A DNA stretch of 33,601 nucleotides from Bacillota bacterium (GCA_023428655.1 JAEYXC010000320.1:1-33601); one strand, 5' to 3'; positions 25,619 through 33,407 are shown, counted from the stretch's first letter. Numbers and translations: made by a program. Notes: generated from the letters alone by a model not told the origin.

Positions 25619-26876
25619 TGGTGAATATGGTTGGATAATGGCCCCCTATTGGAATAGGTGCTTTGATGTTCAGACGGTTCGTAAGGATTTTCCGATTTTA
25701 CATAGGAAAGTAAATGGGAAGACATTAATATGGCTCGATAATGGTGCAACTACCCAAAAGCCCAATCAGGTGATACTCTCTTTACAGAATTATTATCGGA
25801 ATTATAATTCCAATATTCATCGTGGTGCTCACACACTGGCAAAGTATGCGACAAAGGCTTATGAGGAAGCAAGAGAAAAGGTGGCAGCGTTCATCGGGGC
25901 TTCCTCGTCGGAGGAGATAATCTTTACCAGAGGTACCACTGAAGCAATTAATCTTATAGCAGAAAGCTATGGGAATATGAAGATCCACGAGGGTGATGAA
26001 ATTCTGCTTACCGTAATGGAGCATCACTCCAATATCGTACCCTGGCAAAAGCTCCAGCAGGAAAAGGGAGCAGTAATTAAGGTAATCCCAATGAATGAGC
26101 AGGGAGAAATACTACTTGAGGAGTATAAAAGTCTCTTGTCCTCTCGCACGAAAATAGTTGGAATCACCCATGTTTCCAATGTCCTTGGCACGATCAATCC
26201 CGTTGATTGTATGATTCGGCTGGCGCATGCCTATGGAGCCTGTGTTGTTATTGACGGAGCACAATCAATACCTCACCTACCGATCAATGTTAAGGACATG
26301 GATGCTGATTTTTACGTTTTCTCCGGACACAAAATGTATGCACCCACAGGGATTGGTGCACTATACGGCAAGAAGGAGTTGTTACAGTATATGCCTCCTT
26401 GGCAACGAGGCGGAGGAATGATCGATCAGGTCAGCTTTGATCATACCACTTATAATCAGTCACCCTACAAATTTGAAGCAGGAACAGGAAATATAGCAGA
26501 TGCCATTGCCTTAGGAGCGGCCATTGATTATTTATCAGCCATCGGGATGGAGCGCGTCTTCGAGCATGAGAGAGAATTAACGGCATATGCGATGGAATGC
26601 TTAACCCAGCTACCTAATGTTCGTATGATTGGTACAGCAACCAATAAAATAAGTGTATTGTCCTTTGTGATGGATGGTATCTCTCCCGAAAAGATAGGGC
26701 AATATATGGATTATGAAGGAATTGCAGTCAGGGCAGGGCATCATTGTGCTCAGCCCGTTCATGATGCCTTTGGTCTGATGAGTTCTGTTCGTGCCTCGCT
26801 GGGAATCTATAATACAAGGGAAGAGGTGGATTGCTTGGTGAATACGGTTCTTCGTCTCGCTAAGCTATATCATTAA
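25605..26876 (+). CDS. SufS-type cysteine desulfurase, predicted encapsulin cargo
   Basis: A 423-residue PLP enzyme that takes sulfur from L-cysteine as an enzyme persulfide, giving alanine. The PLP Lys is 243 in FSGHKMYAPTG, cofactor contacts include Asp217 (VIDGAQ) and His140/141 (MEHHSN), and the persulfide Cys is 381 in VRAGHHCAQP. These are SufS-type rather than IscS-type motifs. The start ATG overlaps the shell gene end by 14 nt and has AGAGG 11 nt upstream, so the two are co-translated. Only about 24 residues precede VRKDFPIL, against about 8 in ordinary SufS and about 200 in described family 2A cargo. No other suf genes adjoin it. Confidence 0.93.
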   Translation: MITHNGEYGWIMAPYWNRCFDVQTVRKDFPILHRKVNGKTLIWLDNGATTQKPNQVILSLQNYYRNYNSNIHRGAHTLAKYATKAYEEAREKVAAFIGASSSEEIIFTRGTTEAINLIAESYGNMKIHEGDEILLTVMEHHSNIVPWQKLQQEKGAVIKVIPMNEQGEILLEEYKSLLSSRTKIVGITHVSNVLGTINPVDCMIRLAHAYGACVVIDGAQSIPHLPINVKDMDADFYVFSGHKMYAPTGIGALYGKKELLQYMPPWQRGGGMIDQVSFDHTTYNQSPYKFEAGTGNIADAIALGAAIDYLSAIGMERVFEHERELTAYAMECLTQLPNVRMIGTATNKISVLSFVMDGISPEKIGQYMDYEGIAVRAGHHCAQPVHDAFGLMSSVRASLGIYNTREEVDCLVNTVLRLAKLYH

Positions 26877-26938
26877 TCGTATTGATTGGTACTAATTTAT
26901 CTCATGAACAGGAAGTATAAATCTGACAATATCATTTA

Positions 26939-26966
26939 TTGACTATAAAAAGGAATGTGATATAAT
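26939..26966 (+). promoter_or_regulatory. Strong sigma-A promoter
   Basis: TTGACT (26939-26944), 16-nt spacer, TATAAT (26961-26966) with TGA directly before it as an extended -10. The inferred start near 26973 leaves a leader of about 58 nt and supports the ATG at 27031. Confidence 0.75.
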
Positions 26967-27030
26967 TGATATACAGATATATCCTTTGGATAATCCGAAT
27001 TTACACACAAAATTGGAGGTGCTTAGGATA

Positions 27031-27231
27031 ATGTTAATTGATGACATTAAGCTCGGCAAACCAGCGCTACGTGCCTTACATAATTTAGGGATTGAGACCT
27101 TGGAGCAGTTAACGGAGTATAGCGATAAAGAATTATTAGCTTTGCACGGCTTTGGTCCGAAAGCATTAAGTATCCTTAAAGCAGTGATTCAAGATAATAA
27201 CCTATCACGAAAGGAGGAAAATGGTGAATGA
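27031..27231 (+). CDS. Small helix-hairpin-helix protein, RNA polymerase alpha-CTD-like
   Basis: A 66-residue protein made almost wholly of one helix-hairpin-helix unit. The two half-motifs are LGKPALRALHNLGIETLEQL and LLALHGFGPKALSILKAVI, as in the alpha-CTD of RNA polymerase and related DNA-binding proteins. The ATG at 27031 follows GGAGGT by 10 nt. A TTG at 26986 would add 15 residues but has no ribosome site. Its stop overlaps the next start (ATGA), so it is coupled to the SRPBCC gene. It may bind DNA as a small regulator; the targets are unknown. Confidence 0.75.
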   Translation: MLIDDIKLGKPALRALHNLGIETLEQLTEYSDKELLALHGFGPKALSILKAVIQDNNLSRKEENGE

Positions 27232-27656
27232 ATCAGAAGCAAACGATTACGATTGAAGCCACCATTCAGGCAGACCTAGAGAAGATCTGGTTATGTTGGT
27301 CAGAACCGGAGCATATAAAGCATTGGAATAGTGCATCGGAGGATTGGCATACCCCTTCTGCGGAGAATGATTTGCGAGTCGGGGGTAAGTTTAACTATCG
27401 AATGGAGGCTAAGGATGGCAGCTTTGGCTTTGATTTTTGGGGGACCTATGATGAAGTGCTTCCATATGAGACGATAACCTATACCTTAGGGGATGATCGA
27501 AGGGTGAGAAATACATTTACCACAGAAGGAAATAAAACGAAGGTACAGGTAGCCTTTGAGGCGGAGAGTGAGAATAGTATTGAGCTGCAGCAGGAAGGCT
27601 GGCAGTCCATCCTTGATCATTTTAAACACTATGTAGAAGGCCTGCCATCAAATTAG
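27228..27656 (+). CDS. SRPBCC / AHSA1-like domain protein
   Basis: A 142-residue START-fold protein of the AHSA1 group. Marks are TIEATIQADLEKIWLCWSEP, the HIKHWNSAS segment, FNYRMEAKDGSFGFDFWGTY and YETITYTLGDDRRV. The C-terminal helix EGWQSILDHFKHYVE closes the hydrophobic pocket. Such proteins bind small hydrophobic ligands or act in stress responses; no ligand can be named. It is co-translated with the helix-hairpin-helix protein and followed by a strong terminator. Confidence 0.88.
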   Translation: MNQKQTITIEATIQADLEKIWLCWSEPEHIKHWNSASEDWHTPSAENDLRVGGKFNYRMEAKDGSFGFDFWGTYDEVLPYETITYTLGDDRRVRNTFTTEGNKTKVQVAFEAESENSIELQQEGWQSILDHFKHYVEGLPSN

Positions 27657-27707
27657 AAGCGAAGCCATCAAACTTATAATATGTCCAACACCGCACTAGC
27701 ATAAGAA

Positions 27708-27766
27708 AGCGTGTGGTTATTCCTCCATAAAGAGCATCAACCTTGGAGAATAACCACACGCTATTT
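27708..27766 (+). terminator. Rho-independent terminator
   Basis: A 19-bp stem with one bulged C (27708-27727 with 27744-27762) beginning AGCGTGTGGTTATT, followed by ATTTT. It ends the SRPBCC transcript and lies before the convergent methyltransferase gene end. Confidence 0.7.
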
Positions 27767-27845
27767 TGGTGGGTCGATCATAGGATGGGATAAATATTCT
27801 TATGTGAACTGGGCACTGTATGTTTTTTCAACGGTTACCCTTGTT

Positions 27846-28895
27846 TTATGCTTTGATGGCCCATCGAAGCTTAGCAGAACGGGCACGACTGTTGGTATTA
27901 CATTCCTCTGGGGTAGGACGAATCGCGTCGCTTGATATCTCCTTGTAGATGCCTTCTCGATAATATTTCTGAAACGATTTTTTAACCAATCGGTCTTCGC
28001 CGGAATGGAAGGACAGGATTGCCACACGACCTCCGGGTTGAAGGGATGTGGGAAGCTTTTCTAAGAAATCATATAAAACCTCAAACTCATCATTCACATC
28101 GATCCGCAGTGCTTGAAAGCATCGTTGACAGGATTTCTTGATCTCTTCGTTTCGGGTGCTTTCCGGAAGGAAGCTTAGTGTCTCTGTGATGACTTCCTTA
28201 AACTTGGTTGTAGTTGAAATATCAAGTCCTTTTTTTATTTTAAGGGAAACAGCCTTTGCAATTTCCTTCGCGTAAGGCTCGTCGGAGTTTTCCCATAACA
28301 TTCCTGCAAGCTCATCCGCTGTTATTGTTTGTAAGCGTTCCGCTGCAGATATGCCTTTGGAAGGATTTAGTCTGAGGTCCAGAGGACCTTCACTTTTAAA
28401 GGAAAAGCCTCTGTCGGGATTATCGATCTGCATGGACGAGACACCGAGATCCGCTAATATAAAGTTCAGCGGACCGGCCTCCTTTACAATTTGATCAATT
28501 TCAGAGAAATTCATCTGTCGTATGGTTATATTATCAGCCCCGTATCCCAGATCTTCTAATCTTGCTCTCGTTTTGGGCAATTCAATGGGATCTACATCGG
28601 TTGCATACAAATGCCCCTTAAAATCAAGGCGTTTTAGCATCTCCAAAGAATGACCGCCATAACCAAGGGTGGCGTCGAGACCAATCTGTCCGGGTGTGAT
28701 CTGCAGAAACTCTAATATTTCATTTACACAGATGGAACGGTGCATACCGGCCGGTGTATTCCCTTTTTGAATTACTCTTGCTACGGTATCCGCATATTTC
28801 TCCGGTTGTAATTCCTTATATTTCTGATCATAAGTCTTAGGATGTGTGCCTTTATACCTCACCCGCCGTTTATGTTTTTGTTCTTGATGATCCAT
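27846..28895 (-). CDS. rsmH: RsmH/MraW-type 16S rRNA cytosine-N4 methyltransferase (paralogue form)
   Basis: An SAM-dependent methyltransferase of the RsmH family, which N4-methylates C1402 of 16S rRNA. The SAM motif is LDATLGYGGHS (residues 73-83). Further motifs are ADLGVSSMQIDNPDRGFSF, GPLDLRLNPSKG and the C-terminal ILSFHSGEDRLVKKSFQKYY. At 349 aa it is longer than typical RsmH (about 310), with a basic N-terminal extension of about 40 residues. The usual N-terminal HxPVLLxE is HRSICVNE. It is alone here, not in the mraZ-fts cluster where the main rsmH gene normally lies. It may therefore be a second, divergent copy with a different target. AAGGTAGGA precedes the ATG. Confidence 0.82.
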   Translation of the reverse strand: MDHQEQKHKRRVRYKGTHPKTYDQKYKELQPEKYADTVARVIQKGNTPAGMHRSICVNEILEFLQITPGQIGLDATLGYGGHSLEMLKRLDFKGHLYATDVDPIELPKTRARLEDLGYGADNITIRQMNFSEIDQIVKEAGPLNFILADLGVSSMQIDNPDRGFSFKSEGPLDLRLNPSKGISAAERLQTITADELAGMLWENSDEPYAKEIAKAVSLKIKKGLDISTTTKFKEVITETLSFLPESTRNEEIKKSCQRCFQALRIDVNDEFEVLYDFLEKLPTSLQPGGRVAILSFHSGEDRLVKKSFQKYYREGIYKEISSDAIRPTPEECNTNSRARSAKLRWAIKA

Positions 28896-29023
28896 TGTAA
28901 TTCCTACCTTTTCAATTATTATGTAGCTTTCTCTATATCATATCAAATACAAAATGCAAAAGCAAATGAATCGCGTAGAAGGTCATAAATGATATGTAGA
29001 AGAAGGTAATAAATCATCGAATA

Positions 29024-29052
29024 TTGAAATTAAGGCAAGATTCTGTTAGAAT
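29024..29052 (+). promoter_or_regulatory. Promoter of the cyclic-di-GMP protein gene
   Basis: TTGAAA (29024-29029), a 17-nt spacer and TAGAAT (29047-29052), with TGT before the -10. The inferred start is near 29059, just before a ribosome site at 29065-29072. Confidence 0.7.
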
Positions 29053-29077
29053 TAGAATATCAACGGGAAAGGTTATA

Positions 29078-29098
29078 ATGCTTTTTATTATAAAATGA
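29078..29098 (+). CDS. Possible hexapeptide leader ORF
   Basis: ATG CTT TTT ATT ATA AAA TGA encodes MLFIIK. GGGAAAGG ends 5 nt before its ATG. Its stop is 4 nt before the start of the cyclic-di-GMP gene, whose own ATG lacks a good ribosome site. Translation of the large gene could therefore depend on re-initiation. It may also be chance. Confidence 0.3.
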   Translation: MLFIIK

Positions 29099-29102
29099 AA
29101 CT

Positions 29103-31859
29103 ATGATATTTGGAATTATTTATTTGACAAGTTTTATAGCAAGCATAGCACTAATTGTTCTGCTACTAAAATGCAGTAAAATTGGCATATCCAAACGGTT
29201 ATTTGCTATGACTTTACTCGTTTCCTTCTGGATCCTAATGGAGACCCTAAGCTATGTCCTCCCGGTCCGATGGATAATAGTATTTCAGCAGCTAAAATAC
29301 ATAGGAGTAATTCTGATTCCGCCCATTTTAATCATAACCGCAATTAATTTTTCTAGAAGGCGTACAGAAATTAAAGCGATTTATCAAATTCTCCTCTTTA
29401 TTGTTCCGATACTTTCCCTTTTTTCGGTTCTTACGGGAGAGATACCATACCCGTTTCTCACCAGCCCGGAGGCTCATATTCAAAACGGAGTACCAATATT
29501 TACTTATACAAAAGATATTGGTTTTTTCGTGAATGCAATATATTCTTATATTTTAATTATAATATCCTGTTGTCTGCTTTTCCATCGTTCCATTCATTCC
29601 CCGAAGATTTATCGAACACAAGGTATGTTTGTATTCGTGTGTTGTACAACAGCGATTGTGACCAATTTTCTATTTATTACCCAGAAGCTGTTTCTTATGC
29701 CGATTGATACAACATCTATTTTTATCCTGATTACCCTCTCCATATTCTATTGGGGGATCTTTCATCTGCCTAAAACTATGATAGTACCTTATGCGAGAGA
29801 TCTGGTGATTGAAAATATAAAAGATCTTCTTTTCGTCTTGGACAATGATGAATGCATTATTGATGTTAATCCCACCGGTTTGGAATTCTTACAGCTTCAT
29901 GCGGACCACGAATTAAAGAAGATCACTCATATCTCAAAATTAGTCGGGATGAATATCGAGCATGTTATTAAGCATTTACCGGATATTGCTGAATTATCCC
30001 TACCCTTGAAGCCGAATCAGGAAAACACACTGATTGTGAAGAAAGATAATCGGACGCTGTACTATAATATAAATTCCGAAGAAATCTATGATCTCGATGA
30101 GCGAAAGATTGGAAAGCTATATTTGCTGCATGACATGACACAATGGCAAGAGCAATTGAATCATTTGATGAAATTAAACGAAGAGCTGATAATAACGGAC
30201 AAAATTATTGATGATGCACTGGAGGGAATTATCATTACCGACCACAGGAATGTGATTATTCGTGTCAACGAATCCATGCTGAGGATGTCCGGATATGAGA
30301 AAGAGGAGCTCCTTGGGCGTAACCCCAGAATCTTCAAATCCGATTATCATGATTCTGATTTTTATAAAAAGATGTGGAAACAAGTTAATACAAAGGGGTT
30401 CTGGGAAGGTGAGATATGGGATAGACAGAAAACAGGGGAGGTTTATCCTAAATGGATGTCAATCACAACAATTAACAATTCCGATGGTAGGGTGACAAAC
30501 TACATTGGAATATCCTCGGATATCACGAAAATGAAGAAAGCGGAGCAGGATATCCATCTTCTAGCCTATTATGATTCATTGACAGGTATTCCAAACAGAA
30601 CGTTATTCTATGATCGTCTTAATTTGGCATTAAGTAGAGCAAAGAGAAATCATTCCGGCGTTGCCTTATGCTATTTGGATATTGACCGATTTAAACTAAT
30701 CAATGATACTCTTGGATATGATGGCGGAGATTTTCTGCTCGTGGAGGTATCCAAAAGACTGCAAGCTGTGATTCGAGAAGAAAATATGCTGTTTCGCCTC
30801 GGGGGTGATGAGTTCACGCTCTTAATTGAAGGAGATAATTGCTCCGAGAAGGCTGCTATGATTGCTGAGAAAATTATAGAAGAGATCGGTAAGCCAATCT
30901 TGATAAAGGGAAATGAGCTAACGGTAAGTGTAAGTATTGGTATCGCCGTCGCTCCGGAGGATGATACAACGCTGGAGGGAATTCTTCGAAAGGCAGATAG
31001 TGCCATGTATCATTCCAAGGATACCGGACGAGGTAGGTATGCATTCTCATCAGCGGAGATTGAGAAGAGAAATCAAGAACAGTTAGAGCTTCAGCTACAA
31101 TTAAAGCAAGCTCTTATGAAGGAAGAATTTGAACTGTTTTTACAGCCCCAGCTTTCCTATCTGGATCATAGCTATCAAATTATCGGTGCAGAAGCTTTGA
31201 TTCGATGGAATAAAAATGGTAATGTCATTCCACCGGGGAAGTTTATTCCCGCGGCAGAAGAAAGCGGCTTGATTTTGCCAATCAGCAACTGGCTGGCTAC
31301 CGAGATGTTCCGTATCGACCAGCAGCTGAAGGAACATGGGATTAGTACAAAGCTGGCATTTAATGTCTCAGTGAAGCAGTTTGAGAATAAGGATTTTATT
31401 GAGCTTTTGAGAAAGCTGCTGGAGGATCATGTCTCTCAGAAAATACATTTGGTAGTTGAGATAACAGAGAGTATGTTCATCAATGATTTATCCAGGGCGA
31501 TTGAATATTTGCAGGAAATGAAAGATCTGGGAATCAGTATAGCGCTAGATGATTTTGGAACCGGATATTCCTCCTTAAGTTACCTAACCAGACTGCCCAT
31601 CGATTATCTGAAGATAGATCGTTCCTTTGTCAGTAGGCTGGATGATACTCGTAACCGAAACCTTACCTATTCCATAATCTCTATGGCAAAGACACTGAAG
31701 CTGAAAACCTTAGCAGAGGGTGTTGAGACACTGGATCAAGCAGAAAAGCTACTGGAAAAGGATTGTGATGAGCTTCAGGGATATTATTTTAGTAAACCGA
31801 TTCCCTTACGTGAATTTATCGAATTTTATCATCAATGGAATGGCAAGATAGAAAATTAA
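29103..31859 (+). CDS. 7TM-PAS-PAS-GGDEF-EAL cyclic-di-GMP signalling protein
   Basis: A 918-residue membrane protein with both cyclase and phosphodiesterase domains. Residues 1-225 form about seven helices like the HisKA-7TM sensor. PAS-like domains span about 235-350 and 363-485. The GGDEF domain (about 490-650) has intact RLGGDEF with Gly567-Phe571. The upstream inhibitory site reads REEN rather than RxxD. The EAL domain (about 665-910) has EAL at 697-699, Asp816-Asp817 in DDFGTGYSS, KIDRSF and AEGVET, all needed for phosphodiesterase activity. Net activity cannot be told from sequence. The ATG has a weak ribosome site, and the gene may be coupled to a short leader ORF. Confidence 0.93.
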   Translation: MIFGIIYLTSFIASIALIVLLLKCSKIGISKRLFAMTLLVSFWILMETLSYVLPVRWIIVFQQLKYIGVILIPPILIITAINFSRRRTEIKAIYQILLFIVPILSLFSVLTGEIPYPFLTSPEAHIQNGVPIFTYTKDIGFFVNAIYSYILIIISCCLLFHRSIHSPKIYRTQGMFVFVCCTTAIVTNFLFITQKLFLMPIDTTSIFILITLSIFYWGIFHLPKTMIVPYARDLVIENIKDLLFVLDNDECIIDVNPTGLEFLQLHADHELKKITHISKLVGMNIEHVIKHLPDIAELSLPLKPNQENTLIVKKDNRTLYYNINSEEIYDLDERKIGKLYLLHDMTQWQEQLNHLMKLNEELIITDKIIDDALEGIIITDHRNVIIRVNESMLRMSGYEKEELLGRNPRIFKSDYHDSDFYKKMWKQVNTKGFWEGEIWDRQKTGEVYPKWMSITTINNSDGRVTNYIGISSDITKMKKAEQDIHLLAYYDSLTGIPNRTLFYDRLNLALSRAKRNHSGVALCYLDIDRFKLINDTLGYDGGDFLLVEVSKRLQAVIREENMLFRLGGDEFTLLIEGDNCSEKAAMIAEKIIEEIGKPILIKGNELTVSVSIGIAVAPEDDTTLEGILRKADSAMYHSKDTGRGRYAFSSAEIEKRNQEQLELQLQLKQALMKEEFELFLQPQLSYLDHSYQIIGAEALIRWNKNGNVIPPGKFIPAAEESGLILPISNWLATEMFRIDQQLKEHGISTKLAFNVSVKQFENKDFIELLRKLLEDHVSQKIHLVVEITESMFINDLSRAIEYLQEMKDLGISIALDDFGTGYSSLSYLTRLPIDYLKIDRSFVSRLDDTRNRNLTYSIISMAKTLKLKTLAEGVETLDQAEKLLEKDCDELQGYYFSKPIPLREFIEFYHQWNGKIEN

Positions 31860-31897
31860 ATATTAGGACCCGGCCTGTTTATGATATGCTTTCCCGG

Positions 31898-31928
31898 AAA
31901 GGAATTGTAATGCTTCAACTTCCTTTTT
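31898..31928 (+). terminator. Weak terminator-like hairpin
   Basis: AAAGGAA (31898-31904) pairs with TTCCTTT (31920-31926), with a small inner TTG/CAA stem and further T residues following. It would be the first of two hairpins after the cyclic-di-GMP gene. Confidence 0.4.
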
Positions 31929-31963
31929 GAGAACTGTCATGACAGAGTCGGGTTATTTATTTG

Positions 31964-32006
31964 AAACAATAGAAAGTCGACAAGGTCTGCTTTCTATTGT
32001 TTTTTT
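31964..32006 (+). terminator. Rho-independent terminator
   Basis: A perfect 13-bp stem, AAACAATAGAAAG (31964-31976) with its complement at 31990-32002, runs into a T-tract ending at 32006. It is a strong terminator for the cyclic-di-GMP gene. Confidence 0.85.
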
Positions 32007-32072
32007 GAATATAGGAAAAATAATAACCAGACAATGCTTATTCTATCATCAAGGAAAGTAATCTAATTATAG

Positions 32073-32135
32073 TTGATGAAAGCAATTTAATCATTGATGA
32101 AAGTAATTTAATATTTGAAGAAAGTAATTAAATAA
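32073..32135 (+). repeat. Three 21-bp tandem repeats upstream of the siderophore operon
   Basis: Units start at 32073, 32094 and 32115 with TTGATGAAAG, TTGATGAAAG and TTGAAGAAAG, each followed by YAATT. A degenerate fourth copy (AAGGAAAGTAAT) precedes them at 32051. The period equals two DNA turns, which puts equivalent bases on one face of the helix. Confidence 0.75.
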
Positions 32136-32145
32136 AGTTACGAAT

Positions 32146-32164
32146 AATAATGATAATCAATCTC
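32146..32164. promoter_or_regulatory. Fur box
   Basis: AATAATGATAATCAATCTC matches the 19-bp consensus GATAATGATAATCATTATC at 16 of 19 positions by my alignment, with the central TGATAATCA intact. It lies just upstream of the -35 of a siderophore-uptake operon, so iron repression by Fur is likely. Confidence 0.65.
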
Positions 32165-32171
32165 AAATAAC

Positions 32172-32200
32172 TTGACAGATGGAAGAATATATAATAGACT
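32172..32200 (+). promoter_or_regulatory. Promoter of the siderophore uptake operon
   Basis: A perfect -35 TTGACA (32172-32177), 17-nt spacer and TAGACT (32195-32200). TATAAT also occurs at 32190-32195 but only 12 nt from the -35. The leader to the ATG at 32316 is then about 110 nt. I see no known riboswitch in it. Confidence 0.6.
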
Positions 32201-32315
32201 TATTTCGTCACTTGAGGAAAACCAATTTATGCAAATTATTTCATCAGTTATAGCCGGCTAACTCATTATGGTTGATCCGTAAAACTGAGTATTTTAATCA
32301 AAAAGGAGAATTATT

Positions 32316-33407
32316 ATGAAATTCAATAAGATCGGAATGATCGCAATTGCATTAACCTTGTCTCTAACGGCTTGCTCCAACACATCAAAGACACCTTCCG
32401 AGGTACCGGATACGGTAGCTCCGACAGAAGCACCGGTAACCGAGGCACCGGCGGACTCTTCTTCATCCAATGATGGTGAGTCGAATACGGAGGTACAATA
32501 TCCAATAACAATCAAACATGCCTTTGGTGAAACTGTATTAAATGAGAAGCCGGAGCGTATTGCCACCATTTCCTGGGGAAACCAAGATGTTCCTTTGGCA
32601 CTGGGTGTAGTTCCGGTAGGTGTATCACAAGCTAACTATGGTGTCCTTGATGACAGCGGCTTATTACCCTGGACTCTGGAAGGCTTCAAGAGCTTGGGTG
32701 TAGATAATCCGGTCATATTCAATGATACCGATGGTCTGAATTATGAAGCAATCAGTGATGTGGAGCCCGATGTGATCCTGGCAGCTTATTCCGGTATCAC
32801 TCAGGAGGAATATGATTTGTTATCATCAATCGCACCGGTGGTAGCATATCCCACTCTAGCATGGCAAACCTATTGGCGTGATCAGATAATCATGGATGCA
32901 TCCGGCATGGGTATGAAAGCAGAGGGAGAGGAATTAGTCGCTAAGCTGGAGCAGCTTATCGTAGAGAAGACTGCACAGTATCCTCAGATCGCAGGTAAGT
33001 CAGCAGCCTTTTTCTATTTCAACCCTGCTGATTTAGGTAAATTCTATATCTACCTTCCGACGGATCCCCGTGCAGCATATCTTACAGACCTGGGAATGGA
33101 ATTCCCGCAGAGTGTATTGGACTTAGCTGCGGGCAGTGAAAGCTTTGCGCTGGAGCTCAGTGCAGAGAATGTGGATGTACTTAATGATATTGATATCATA
33201 ATTGCTTACGGTGATGCCGCATTGCTGGAAGCAATGAAGGCTGATCCTTTGGTAGGTACCATTCCCGCAGTTCAGAGAGGCTCTGTAGCGCTTATTACAG
33301 ACGGAACACCTCTAGCGGCATCCGGTACCCCAAGTGCATTATCCATACCCGCTACCATCGATGAATACCTGAACCTAATCGGAGAGGCAGCTGATAAAGC
33401 AGAATGA
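32316..33407 (+). CDS. Iron-siderophore ABC transporter substrate-binding lipoprotein (FepB/FecB type)
   Basis: A 363-residue receptor for ferric siderophores. The signal peptide ends in LTAC (lipid Cys20). A Pro/Thr/Ala/Ser-rich linker extends to about residue 60, then a class III SBP fold with ITIKHAFGETVLNEKPERIA, WGNQDVPLALGVVPVGV and DVEPDVILAAYSGITQEEYD. The sequence resembles receptors annotated for iron(III)-hydroxamate or catecholate compounds; the exact ligand is unknown. AAAAAGGAGAA lies before the ATG. The stop overlaps the start of the permease gene (ATGA), and a Fur box precedes the promoter. Confidence 0.92.
   Translation: MKFNKIGMIAIALTLSLTACSNTSKTPSEVPDTVAPTEAPVTEAPADSSSSNDGESNTEVQYPITIKHAFGETVLNEKPERIATISWGNQDVPLALGVVPVGVSQANYGVLDDSGLLPWTLEGFKSLGVDNPVIFNDTDGLNYEAISDVEPDVILAAYSGITQEEYDLLSSIAPVVAYPTLAWQTYWRDQIIMDASGMGMKAEGEELVAKLEQLIVEKTAQYPQIAGKSAAFFYFNPADLGKFYIYLPTDPRAAYLTDLGMEFPQSVLDLAAGSESFALELSAENVDVLNDIDIIIAYGDAALLEAMKADPLVGTIPAVQRGSVALITDGTPLAASGTPSALSIPATIDEYLNLIGEAADKAE

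Noticed and set aside
27711..27935. 74-codon plus-strand frame between the SRPBCC and RsmH genes
   Set aside because: It begins inside the terminator hairpin and runs antisense into the RsmH C-terminus, with no ribosome site.
31860..31960. Possible cyclic-di-GMP riboswitch after the GGDEF-EAL gene
   Set aside because: ACCCG/CGGGT pairing is present, but the conserved GEMM core and tetraloop-receptor are not, and no ORF follows directly. Terminator hairpins explain the region.
32190..32195. TATAAT as the -10 of the siderophore operon
   Set aside because: Only 12 nt separate it from the perfect TTGACA. TAGACT at 17-nt spacing fits better, though use with another -35 is possible.
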